In this document: piece after piece, positions 1-6,437 of the stretch
How the letters are laid out: each line of letters begins with the position of its first letter
Position numbering within the stretch: position 1 is the stretch's first letter
Source: Nanobdellota archaeon
Lineage (GTDB): Archaea > Nanoarchaeota > Nanoarchaeia > Parvarchaeales > Parvarchaeaceae
DNA length: 17,935 nt
NCBI GenBank assembly: GCA_021796445.1
Contig: JAKACB010000016.1
Coordinates: 1-17,935, forward strand
Direction: 5' to 3'
Program-made: the position numbers and the translations under genes
The notes under the pieces: generated by a model
Told to the model about the DNA's origin: nothing
Databases searched by the model: none
Seen by the model: the letters and a program-made list of their open reading frames with translations, nothing else

Positions 1-302
1 CATTGCTCCTTCAATATCTGAAGGTTCTTCTTATGCATTTTCATCATGGAACTGCACAACAACATTTACAGAATCGGGCCTGCCATCCAACCAGTATTGG
101 AAAGTGAATTATGGTGGAGCAACCAATTCAATAATATCAACAGGCTCTTCTACGCAGTTTATAAACAATGATATAACAACCGTTTCACAGTACACTGCTG
201 AAGGGGATAGCAATGATTTATCGTGTAATTCATACAATGCTCCTTCAATATCTGAAGGTTCTTCTTATGCATTTTCATCATGGAACTGCACCACTACTTT
301 TA
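1..302 (+). repeat. 234-bp-period tandem repeat in surface protein gene
   Basis: The bases from 1 match those from 235 almost exactly for about 57 bp, with one difference at position 3. After that the copies diverge at third codon positions (aca aca aca against acc act act). The offset is 234 bp, exactly 78 codons, so the reading frame is kept. Only the edge of the first copy is in the window, so the copy number is unknown. Confidence 0.85.
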
Positions 303-1894
303 TAGATGATGGATTTACTTCTCCCCTTCAGAACTTGTCGCATCAATGGACTATAAAATGGAATTCAGTTAGGGGAACTTCAACAAGTAGTATAATATCA
401 TTTACAAATACGGGCATTTCTAATGTAGCAACTGAGCCATATCAACAACCTTTCACAGAGGGAACAGTTCTTTGCACAGGCCCTAGCGGTTCAGCTTATC
501 CTGGCTCATTAATAAATTTAGGAATTGAAAATACAGGAAGTAACTGGATATGTGATGTAATTGCAATTTCTATGTCTCCAAATATAATTAAGTTCGTTCC
601 TGAATTTTATCCTTCTAATGTTATACTTGACAGTATTACAGTCCCTTCTTCAAATGCATTTGTATCCCAATATGGAATGTCTGGGCAACTTGCTTATAAT
701 CCAAATACAAATGAATTTTATGTCCCTATGCCAGGAGATGGTGCCGTTGCACTTATTAATGCTTCAACCGCTACTTACTTGGGAAGTATCAGCTTTGGCT
801 CAGGAGTTGTTATTGGTACCTATTATCAAAATGGTTTAGTTTTCGTTCTTGATTCCCCTTCCCCTTCTCTTCATACTAATTATTCAGTACTAGTTATAAA
901 TGGGAATACCCCTCTAAAAACAAATACAACTATTTCTTATACGGCTTCAGGTTTTGCTTATAATGCTGCCACTAATTCGTTTTGGATTGGATCAACGGCA
1001 CTGGGGGCCAATTCCATTTATGTTGTTGCTGCTAATTCAACTGCTAATCTTATAGATATAATTACTGCATCATTTATTAATCCACAGAATTCTGGTTATT
1101 TAACTGGGCCAGCAGCATACGACCCAAATAATCATGAGATGTATGTCAGTGGTGTTACAAGCGATATTGGAGGAGCCGGGGAAATTCAACTTTTTTATAG
1201 TAATGGAACAGCTGTCGGTAGTCCAATAAATATTAATAGTACTACTTCAAACCCTGGCCAAGTTGTATATACCCCCTACAGCGTTAAGAATACGGGAGGA
1301 ACAGACCACATTGATGTTGTAGGGCTTGCGGGTTTTCCTCCCGATAGTCTTACAATAATAGACGATTCTACAAATACAGTAACCGGCTCAATAGCTTTAC
1401 CTTCTTATAGTGCCCAGCTATTTTATGATGGGGCGATTAACAGCGGTTTTGCATTCCCTGGCTCTGATTTGTATACATTCTACTGTCCATATAGCAGTAG
1501 TACCGGTCTTTGTGATAGTGGCAGCATATTATCTTCTACATTCGCAAATGATCCGGGCGTCGGCGATGTTAATCTAACTCTAAGTAATACAGGAAGTGAG
1601 AATGTAAGCACATTGGGCGGAGTCATAACTCAACCAACTACTATTACTTTTCTTGAATCTGGTCTTCCATCTAATATAGGTTGGGCTGCAAGCATTGCGG
1701 GGTATAGCTTTACTTCTTCTACTTCTTATATAATCGCGCCAGTAGCTATAAATGGCGGTTATTCCTATTCTTTTTTGATAAACCCAATTTGTTCTGGTAC
1801 AACATTATATTCATCTAATGCTACGAGAGGGTCCGCAAGCGCTGGGCAGGTTGTTAAGGTAGAATGGACAGCAAAAACCAACGGATGCCCTTAA
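2..1894 (+). CDS. Repeat-rich secreted surface protein with beta-propeller-like middle, 5' end missing
   Basis: The frame is open to the first base, so about 630 C-terminal residues are seen and the true start lies outside the window; the GTG at 104 is internal. The visible N-terminal part carries an in-frame repeat with a 78-codon period, and the phrase APSISEGSSYAFSSWNCTTTF occurs at about 5 and about 239. An FTESGLPSN motif at 65-91 recurs as FLESGLPSN at 1649-1675, near the C terminus. This motif is common in repeat domains of secreted proteins of Thermoplasmata and ARMAN-like archaea. The middle (about 620-1530) has spaced phrases such as AYNPNTNEFYV and AAYDPNNHEMYVSG, which resemble YVTN-type beta-propeller blades. 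The protein is rich in Ser, Thr, Asn and Gly with few charged residues, and has several NxS/T sites. No C-terminal membrane helix is present, so anchoring, if any, is at the unseen N terminus. The role is inferred to be cell surface or envelope; the exact function is unknown. Confidence 0.8.
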   Translation: MAPSISEGSSYAFSSWNCTTTFTESGLPSNQYWKVNYGGATNSIISTGSSTQFINNDITTVSQYTAEGDSNDLSCNSYNAPSISEGSSYAFSSWNCTTTFIDDGFTSPLQNLSHQWTIKWNSVRGTSTSSIISFTNTGISNVATEPYQQPFTEGTVLCTGPSGSAYPGSLINLGIENTGSNWICDVIAISMSPNIIKFVPEFYPSNVILDSITVPSSNAFVSQYGMSGQLAYNPNTNEFYVPMPGDGAVALINASTATYLGSISFGSGVVIGTYYQNGLVFVLDSPSPSLHTNYSVLVINGNTPLKTNTTISYTASGFAYNAATNSFWIGSTALGANSIYVVAANSTANLIDIITASFINPQNSGYLTGPAAYDPNNHEMYVSGVTSDIGGAGEIQLFYSNGTAVGSPININSTTSNPGQVVYTPYSVKNTGGTDHIDVVGLAGFPPDSLTIIDDSTNTVTGSIALPSYSAQLFYDGAINSGFAFPGSDLYTFYCPYSSSTGLCDSGSILSSTFANDPGVGDVNLTLSNTGSENVSTLGGVITQPTTITFLESGLPSNIGWAASIAGYSFTSSTSYIIAPVAINGGYSYSFLINPICSGTTLYSSNATRGSASAGQVVKVEWTAKTNGCP

Positions 1895-1899
1895 TTTGA

Positions 1900-1946
1900 T
1901 TTTTTATTAAATAGTTTAGTTATTAAATTTAAAAACTTAGTTTTTT
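1900..1946 (+). terminator. Oligo-T terminator tracts after surface protein gene
   Basis: Two runs of six T lie 5 and 46 nt after the stop codon. Archaeal RNA polymerase commonly terminates at such T-tracts without a hairpin. The assignment rests on position and composition only, in a region that is AT-rich throughout. Confidence 0.4.
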
Positions 1947-2055
1947 ATTATTAAATATTATTTGTACCAATTTGTAGAAATTTTCGATAATAGACAATTG
2001 TATGTATTTTAGCACATTATAAACAATGTCTATCGTCTTTGCCTTCTTAAACTTA

Positions 2056-2082
2056 CTAAGATTTGTTTTTTGTTTATCTTAG
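2056..2082. repeat. Inverted repeat with T-rich loop
   Basis: CTAAGAT at 2056-2062 and ATCTTAG at 2076-2082 are perfect reverse complements separated by 13 nt (ttgttttttgttt). The structure lies midway between the surface protein gene and the EF-1A promoter. It could be a transcript end or a chance palindrome in AT-rich DNA. Confidence 0.4.
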
Positions 2083-2150
2083 ACAATAGCTTAGTCTTAT
2101 AGAGTTAACCGTTCCAATTGAACTTATTTTAGGGTACTCGAATTTTGTAC

Positions 2151-2165
2151 CAAAAGATTTAAATA
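2151..2165 (+). promoter_or_regulatory. BRE/TATA promoter of EF-1A gene
   Basis: The stretch caaaagatttaaata has a purine-rich BRE-like part followed by a TATA box centred near 2160. Transcription would start near 2185, giving a leader of about 40 nt that includes the ribosome binding site at 2211-2218. Confidence 0.6.
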
Positions 2166-2210
2166 ATAAACGATTCTTTATAGTATATCAAAATTTGATA
2201 AATTTAATAA

Positions 2211-2218
2211 AAGGAGGA
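2211..2218 (+). promoter_or_regulatory. Strong Shine-Dalgarno site of EF-1A
   Basis: AAGGAGGA lies 6 nt before the ATG at 2225. It is the strongest ribosome binding site in the window and fits the very high expression expected for EF-1A. It also fixes the start codon. Confidence 0.85.
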
Positions 2219-2224
2219 TAAAAC

Positions 2225-3496
2225 ATGGCAGAAACAAAACCACACATGAATTTGATTTTCATAGGGCACGTAGATTCAGGCAAGTCTACAACAGTAGGAA
2301 GGTTGCTTTATGAAACAGGGAGCTTTAGCGAGCAGGATAAGGCAAAGATTCAGAAAGATATTGAAACCTTGGGAAAGGTAGACTTTGAGTTTGCTTATTT
2401 CTTAGATACGTCAGGCGAAGAAAGAAAGAAGGGGGTAACAATAGATCTTAGTCATGAAAAGTTTGTTACAGATAAATATGAATTTACTATAATCGATGCG
2501 CCGGGGCACGTTGACTTCATTAAAAATATGATTACCGGTGCTTCTGAGGCAGACGCGGCAGTATTGGTTGTAGATGCCAAAGAAGGTGTAATGCAGCAGA
2601 CTAGAGAACACGTTTACTTAGCAAGAGTCTTTGGTATAAAAAATCTTATAATCGCAATGAATAAAATGGACTTGTTGAATTATGATGAAGCTAAATACAA
2701 AGAAGTAAAGGATTCAGTAATAAAAGTGGTTAAGGCATCATATCCTAATGCAGAAAGCCTTAATTACATACCTATCTCATCAAAGAATGGTGAAAATCTT
2801 AAGATAAAGAGCGATAAAATGCAATGGTACACCGGCCCAACATTATTGGAAGCTTTGAACAATCTGCCTTTACCAGACAGACCTACACAATTGCCATTAA
2901 GAATACCAATAGAAGACGTTTATTCAATACAGGGAGTAGGAACGGTTCCTGTGGGTAAAGTAGTAAGCGGTATTATGAAACCAGGAGACAAGATAATCTT
3001 TGAACCTTCACACGTAACAGCAGAGGTAAAGTCTATACAGATGCACTACCAAAATCTTGATCAAGCTGCGCCTGGCGACAACATAGGTTTTAATGTTAGA
3101 GGTATTGAAAAAGAGCAGGTAAAAAGGGGAGATATCGTTGGGTTAGTGTCAGCTCCGCCAACGGTTGTAACAGAGTTCACTGCTCAGATAATTGTTCTTA
3201 ACCACCCTACGGCTATATCCGCAGGATACAGTCCGGTACTTCATGCACATACTGCACAGGTTCCAATAAAGTTCAAGAAGATACTTAGAAGGCTGGATCC
3301 AAAGACAGGACAAACAGCAGAGGAAAATCCCGCAACAATTAAACAAGGTGATGCTGCGATAGTTGTTTTGGAGCCTCTTAAACCTCTTTCAATTGAAAAA
3401 GCGGATGTTATACCTCAACTTGCTGGTTTTGCCATAAGAGACATGGGTTTAACAATAGCAGCTGGAAGATGTATAGACCTTGTAGCTAAGACTTAA
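2225..3496 (+). CDS. tuf: Translation elongation factor EF-1 alpha (aEF1A)
   Basis: This GTPase carries aminoacyl-tRNA to the ribosomal A site in the cytoplasm. At 423 residues it has the normal length for archaeal EF-1A. The G domain shows G1 GHVDSGKST (14-22), the switch region with GVTID (70-74), G3 DAPGH (91-95), G4 NKMD (146-149) and SSK (185-187) at the G5 position. It is followed by two beta-barrel domains, with VGTVPVGKV near 238-246 and the family ending IAAGRCIDLV at 411-420. The strong ribosome binding site fixes the ATG. In many archaea rpsJ follows this gene. Here the next gene is convergent topA, so EF-1A appears to be transcribed alone from its own promoter. Confidence 0.97.
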   Translation: MAETKPHMNLIFIGHVDSGKSTTVGRLLYETGSFSEQDKAKIQKDIETLGKVDFEFAYFLDTSGEERKKGVTIDLSHEKFVTDKYEFTIIDAPGHVDFIKNMITGASEADAAVLVVDAKEGVMQQTREHVYLARVFGIKNLIIAMNKMDLLNYDEAKYKEVKDSVIKVVKASYPNAESLNYIPISSKNGENLKIKSDKMQWYTGPTLLEALNNLPLPDRPTQLPLRIPIEDVYSIQGVGTVPVGKVVSGIMKPGDKIIFEPSHVTAEVKSIQMHYQNLDQAAPGDNIGFNVRGIEKEQVKRGDIVGLVSAPPTVVTEFTAQIIVLNHPTAISAGYSPVLHAHTAQVPIKFKKILRRLDPKTGQTAEENPATIKQGDAAIVVLEPLKPLSIEKADVIPQLAGFAIRDMGLTIAAGRCIDLVAKT

Positions 3497-3510
3497 AGAA
3501 CTTTTTAATG

Positions 3511-3532
3511 CTGGTAGTGCTTTTACTATCAG
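3511..3532. terminator. Hairpin between convergent EF-1A and topA genes
   Basis: CTGGTAGT (3511-3518) pairs with ACTATCAG (3525-3532) over 8 bp with one G-T wobble and a loop of gctttt. It sits 14 nt after the EF-1A stop and directly abuts the topA stop at 3533. It could act on both transcripts. The T5 at 3502-3506 and T4 in the loop may serve as the archaeal T-tract signals for the EF-1A transcript. Confidence 0.6.
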
Positions 3533-5581
3533 TTATTCTTTAGCTTTTTCCTTTGCGCCGGCTTTTTCTTTCTTTTTGACTTTGCATGCAGGGTTTACGC
3601 AGAAAATGTAGGTCCTTTTGCTTTCTTTTGCATGCCATTCTATCATGTGTATCCCGCATTTTGGACAGGTCTGTGGCGATATAAAAAAGTAACCAGACTG
3701 GGGTAAAGGCATACCAAAGTGACATTTTGGATAATCACTGCAGCCTACAAAACGTTTGTGACTTTTCTTTGATACCACTAGCTTTAGTTTTCCGCCGCTT
3801 TTAGGACAGGTCCCAAATATATATTGTTGCAGAAGAGCTTTGTGCATAAGCTCTTTTATCTCCTTCTTTTTGCTTTGTAGCTTTCTCAGTACTTCTTTAA
3901 GCATTTCTCTGGATTCATCAACTACTTCTTCTTTCTTTTTCTGTCCTTCTTCTATTCTTTTCATTTCTTTCTCAATAGTTGCAGTCAGCTCTGGTCCTGT
4001 TATATCATTTGATACTCTCTCCATGTTCTCTATAACGGCAAATGCTACTTCACTAGGTATAAGAGTCCTGCTTGCTGAGATGTATCTTCTTTCCATGAGT
4101 TTTTTAAGTATTTCAGGCCTGGTAGCCTTTGTACCAAGGTTTAGCTCCTCCATTATTTTTAATATTGCGCCTTGCGAATAGTTTCCAGGGGGAGTAGTAA
4201 AATCCTCATTTTCATTTATCTCTTTTATTTTTAATTTTTCACCCTCTTTTATCTCTGGCAGTATGTTTTCTTCATACTTTGAAAAGATATAAATTGATCT
4301 CCATCCGGGTATGAGTATCCTGCTGCCTCTTGCCGTGAATTCATTTTCTTTTATGTTCATCTTGACGGAAATTATCTCTTCTTCTGATTCCTCCAATAAA
4401 GTTGCCAGAAATCTACGGCTTATCAAATCAAAGATTTTTGCTTCTTGCGGATTAAGCTTTTCAGAGGGTAGTTTTACGGGGTGTATAGGAGGGTGGTCTC
4501 TTGCTTCTTTTCCTCTGGAAGGATTCAGCGGCTTTTTCAGTATCTCTGCGGCTGTTTTTGCATATGTATTTGAATTACCCAGTTCGTTAAGTATTTCTTT
4601 TAGATCCAAAGTGGGCGGATAAACTTCACTGTCTGTTCTAGGATAAGAAACATAACCCTTCATATACAAACCTTGGACTATACGCATAGCATTGGGTACC
4701 GAAAAGCCTATTGCGGCCGCGCTTCTTAGAAAAGAAGTCGTGTTAAAAGGCTTTGGAGGGCTGACTCTCTTTCTTTTGTTCTCAACTTTTGTTATATTAG
4801 CATTTTTCTCTTTTTTTATCTTTCTTAGTTTTTCTGCAGTTTTTTCATCAAATATTTTTCCATCTTTGTATTCAGCTATAAATGTAGAGTCTCCCGCTTG
4901 CACTGTAGCCAGAAATCTCCAGTACTTTTCAGGTTTAAATGCTCTTCTTTCAGCATCTCTGCTCACTATAAGGGCAAGAGTAGGAGTTTGTACCCTTCCT
5001 ATAGACAAAAATGAATTTCCAAGTCTTTCGGCTGCAAGCGATATAAATCTTGTTAAAACTGCACCAAGTATAAGGTCAATTTCTCTTCTAGCATCTGCGC
5101 TGTCCGAAAGGCTCTTATTTGGTTTTTGCAGGTTTTTAAATGCCTCTGTTAATTCCTTTGTAGTAAGGGATGAGAACACGCTGCGGTATATCTTCGCTTT
5201 GCCATTTTCTTCTCTTGCTACATTGATTGCTTCAAATCCTATTGATTCACCTTCCGTATCATAGTCTGTCGCTATTATTATTTTATCTGCTTTCTTGGCA
5301 AATTTTTTTATTACAGAAATATTTTCCTCAGCAGCAGGAGTGTAAACAAGTTTCGCATCTATCATCTTCATTAAAGTTTCTTCATTCCATTTTTTGAATG
5401 TTTCTGGATACCTTACATTTTTGATGTGGCCTTTAAGCGGCATTACAACCGTTTCTTCACCGTTTATTTTTGTATACCAAACCTTTACAGGCCCGAATTC
5501 CTCGGTCTTTATTTTTGTTTCTGCAAGATTTTTCGCAATGGTTTCCGCAGCCGTGCTTTTTTCTGCTATTATCAGTTGCAT
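3533..5581 (-). CDS. topA: DNA topoisomerase I (type IA)
   Basis: This enzyme relaxes negatively supercoiled DNA by cutting one strand through a 5'-phosphotyrosine link. The 682 residues begin with a Toprim domain: E7 in LIIAEKST, and D106/D108 in TDYDTEG (105-111). The catalytic tyrosine is Y313 in SYPRTDS. Other family motifs are DHPPIHP (362-368) and GTKATRPEIL (483-492). The C terminus has two zinc-finger-like modules. The first shows C592, C614 and C620 but Ser595 where the second cysteine of a CxxC would be; the second has C639/C642 and C661/C666. The end is a Lys/Glu-rich tail. The gene lies 31 bp downstream of the UMP kinase gene on the same strand and has its own TATA box about 26 nt before the ATG. 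A reverse gyrase is excluded because there is no helicase part. Confidence 0.95.
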   Translation of the reverse strand: MQLIIAEKSTAAETIAKNLAETKIKTEEFGPVKVWYTKINGEETVVMPLKGHIKNVRYPETFKKWNEETLMKMIDAKLVYTPAAEENISVIKKFAKKADKIIIATDYDTEGESIGFEAINVAREENGKAKIYRSVFSSLTTKELTEAFKNLQKPNKSLSDSADARREIDLILGAVLTRFISLAAERLGNSFLSIGRVQTPTLALIVSRDAERRAFKPEKYWRFLATVQAGDSTFIAEYKDGKIFDEKTAEKLRKIKKEKNANITKVENKRKRVSPPKPFNTTSFLRSAAAIGFSVPNAMRIVQGLYMKGYVSYPRTDSEVYPPTLDLKEILNELGNSNTYAKTAAEILKKPLNPSRGKEARDHPPIHPVKLPSEKLNPQEAKIFDLISRRFLATLLEESEEEIISVKMNIKENEFTARGSRILIPGWRSIYIFSKYEENILPEIKEGEKLKIKEINENEDFTTPPGNYSQGAILKIMEELNLGTKATRPEILKKLMERRYISASRTLIPSEVAFAVIENMERVSNDITGPELTATIEKEMKRIEEGQKKKEEVVDESREMLKEVLRKLQSKKKEIKELMHKALLQQYIFGTCPKSGGKLKLVVSKKSHKRFVGCSDYPKCHFGMPLPQSGYFFISPQTCPKCGIHMIEWHAKESKRTYIFCVNPACKVKKKEKAGAKEKAKE

Positions 5582-5603
5582 TTTAGAATAATATATATAG
5601 TAG

Positions 5604-5610
5604 TATATAA
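5604..5610 (-). promoter_or_regulatory. TATA box of topA, leaderless spacing
   Basis: On the minus strand TTATATA is centred about 26 nt before the topA ATG (5581). Transcription would therefore start at or next to the start codon. It lies in the 31-bp gap after the UMP kinase stop, so topA can be transcribed independently. No Shine-Dalgarno sequence is seen. Confidence 0.6.
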
Positions 5611-5612
5611 GC

Positions 5613-6248
5613 CTATCTTACAATGGTCCCTTTTATCTCCTTGTTTTCAAGGTATCTTTTTATGTCCTCAATATCGTTTGTAACTACAACTGCTATGTTG
5701 TTCTTTTTGCATATTTTTGCTGCTAACGGATCAAATATAAAGTTCATACCGGGTACACGTTTTCCTTTTGTAAGCGCGTAAAGTTTTTCGAAGCCTATGT
5801 TTTTGAGAAGTTTTACATCCTTGAATTTTCTAGGGTCTTTGTCGTAAACCCCCATTTCTTTTGACATGTTAAATATAACCTTAGAATGTGTTGAAACTGC
5901 AGCATATGCTGCGCAGGTATCAGTTGTCCATCCCGGAAGGTAGCCTCCCGTAAGCGTTATCCTTTTGTTTGTTTTTATCTTTCTTGGATCCTTATCGGTA
6001 TAATCTGTCTTGAATGCCTTTGACATTACCCATGCATTTATGTGTGTGCATTTTATGCCTACAGTGTGCAGTTCCTTTTCACTAAGATTGAAATCTTTGG
6101 AGAAATCTATGTATTCCCTTGCTATAGGCCCTCCGCCAGTTATAACCAAGAATTTTTCATTTAATTTTTTTAATTCATTGAAAAGCAAAGAGGTATCTCT
6201 TTTCTTGTCAAATAGAAATGAGCCGCCAAGAGATATGACTATGGACAT
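5613..6248 (-). CDS. pyrH: UMP kinase, archaeal type
   Basis: The product would phosphorylate UMP to UDP in pyrimidine nucleotide synthesis. It is 211 residues, slightly shorter than the usual 225-240. It has the amino-acid kinase fold signature of archaeal UMP kinases: SLGGS (6-10), ITGGGPIAREYI (36-47), the TTD loop in GGYLPGWTTDTCAAYAA (101-117), DPLAAKI (173-179) and the characteristic ending KGTIVR. The short word DKDPRK appears twice (86-91 and 137-142); the second is the usual site after GVYDKDP. The start is set by a TATA box 26 nt upstream, giving a leaderless mRNA. It is divergent from the tRNA-iMet/metG pair. A related amino-acid kinase such as isopentenyl phosphate kinase is less likely given the TTD loop and GTIV ending. 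Confidence 0.88.
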   Translation of the reverse strand: MSIVISLGGSFLFDKKRDTSLLFNELKKLNEKFLVITGGGPIAREYIDFSKDFNLSEKELHTVGIKCTHINAWVMSKAFKTDYTDKDPRKIKTNKRITLTGGYLPGWTTDTCAAYAAVSTHSKVIFNMSKEMGVYDKDPRKFKDVKLLKNIGFEKLYALTKGKRVPGMNFIFDPLAAKICKKNNIAVVVTNDIEDIKRYLENKEIKGTIVR

Positions 6249-6270
6249 AAAATTAAAAGGAGCACAGGGT

Positions 6271-6277
6271 TTAAATA
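6271..6277 (-). promoter_or_regulatory. TATA box of UMP kinase gene, leaderless spacing
   Basis: The minus-strand sequence TATTTAA is centred 26 nt before the ATG at 6248. No Shine-Dalgarno sequence occurs in the 22 nt before the start, which fits a leaderless transcript. It is part of the divergent promoter region 6249-6334. Confidence 0.6.
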
Positions 6278-6300
6278 ACTATTTTACAGTTTGGTAAAAG

Positions 6301-6310
6301 TTATTAAATA
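6301..6310 (+). promoter_or_regulatory. TATA box of tRNA-iMet (and probably metG)
   Basis: TTATTAAATA is centred about 30 nt before the tRNA 5' end, the expected distance for an archaeal tRNA promoter with a few nt of leader. A near copy (ctattaaataaa) lies at 6319-6330, just before the tRNA. It is too close to start the tRNA but could be a secondary element. Confidence 0.55.
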
Positions 6311-6334
6311 AGAAGCAACTATTAAATAAATCAA

Positions 6335-6410
6335 AGCGGAGTAGAGCAGCCAGGAGTGCTCGCTGGGCTCATAACCCAGAGGTCGTGTGGTTCAAATCCC
6401 ACCTCCGCTA
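6335..6410 (+). tRNA. Initiator tRNA-Met (CAT)
   Basis: A full cloverleaf can be drawn. The acceptor stem is AGCGGAG (6335-6341) with CTCCGCT (6403-6409), discriminator A6410 and no encoded CCA. The D stem is GAGC/GCTC around agccaggagt. The anticodon stem is CTGGG/CCCAG (6363-6367, 6375-6379) with loop CTCATAA and anticodon CAT at 6370-6372. The T loop is TTCAAAT (6391-6397). The A1:U72 pair and three consecutive G:C pairs in the anticodon stem mark an initiator rather than an elongator tRNA. The T stem pairs only if T6388 is bulged (GTG-T-GG against CCCAC), so one extra base is present compared with a normal stem. It lies 27 bp upstream of metG on the same strand. Confidence 0.9.
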
Positions 6411-6437
6411 TAATAATTTAAAGGTAAATCAAAAAGA

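Larger units (their letters stand above)
1895..2224. other. Gene-free AT-rich intergenic region upstream of EF-1A
   Basis: This 330-bp stretch contains no credible coding frame. It holds two T6 tracts after the surface protein gene (1900-1905 and 1941-1946). An imperfect inverted repeat has arms at 1985-2001 and 2023-2033. A perfect 7-bp inverted repeat (CTAAGAT at 2056-2062, ATCTTAG at 2076-2082) encloses a T-rich 13-nt loop. A TAGACAAT-like word occurs at 1991, inverted at about 2024-2032, and again at 2080. The EF-1A promoter and ribosome binding site occupy the last 75 bp. A small RNA is possible but there is no direct support for one. Confidence 0.6.

Noticed and set aside
104..106. GTG at 104 as the start of the first surface protein
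   Set aside because: The same frame is open to base 1 and the upstream residues repeat those at 235 onward, so the coding region clearly begins before the window.
618..839. 73-residue plus-strand frame within the surface protein gene
   Set aside because: It overlaps the repeat-rich coding frame and has no motif; it is an out-of-frame reading.
3840..5264. Three open frames on the plus strand (3840-4181, 4311-4622, 4692-5264) opposite topA
   Set aside because: They lie antisense to a gene with all type IA topoisomerase motifs. Their Ser/Leu/Phe-rich translations are what the reverse strand of Lys/Glu-rich codons gives, and they have no recognisable domain.
6335..6410. Elongator tRNA-Met or a CAU-reading tRNA-Ile
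   Set aside because: The A1:U72 pair and three G:C pairs closing the anticodon loop are initiator features.
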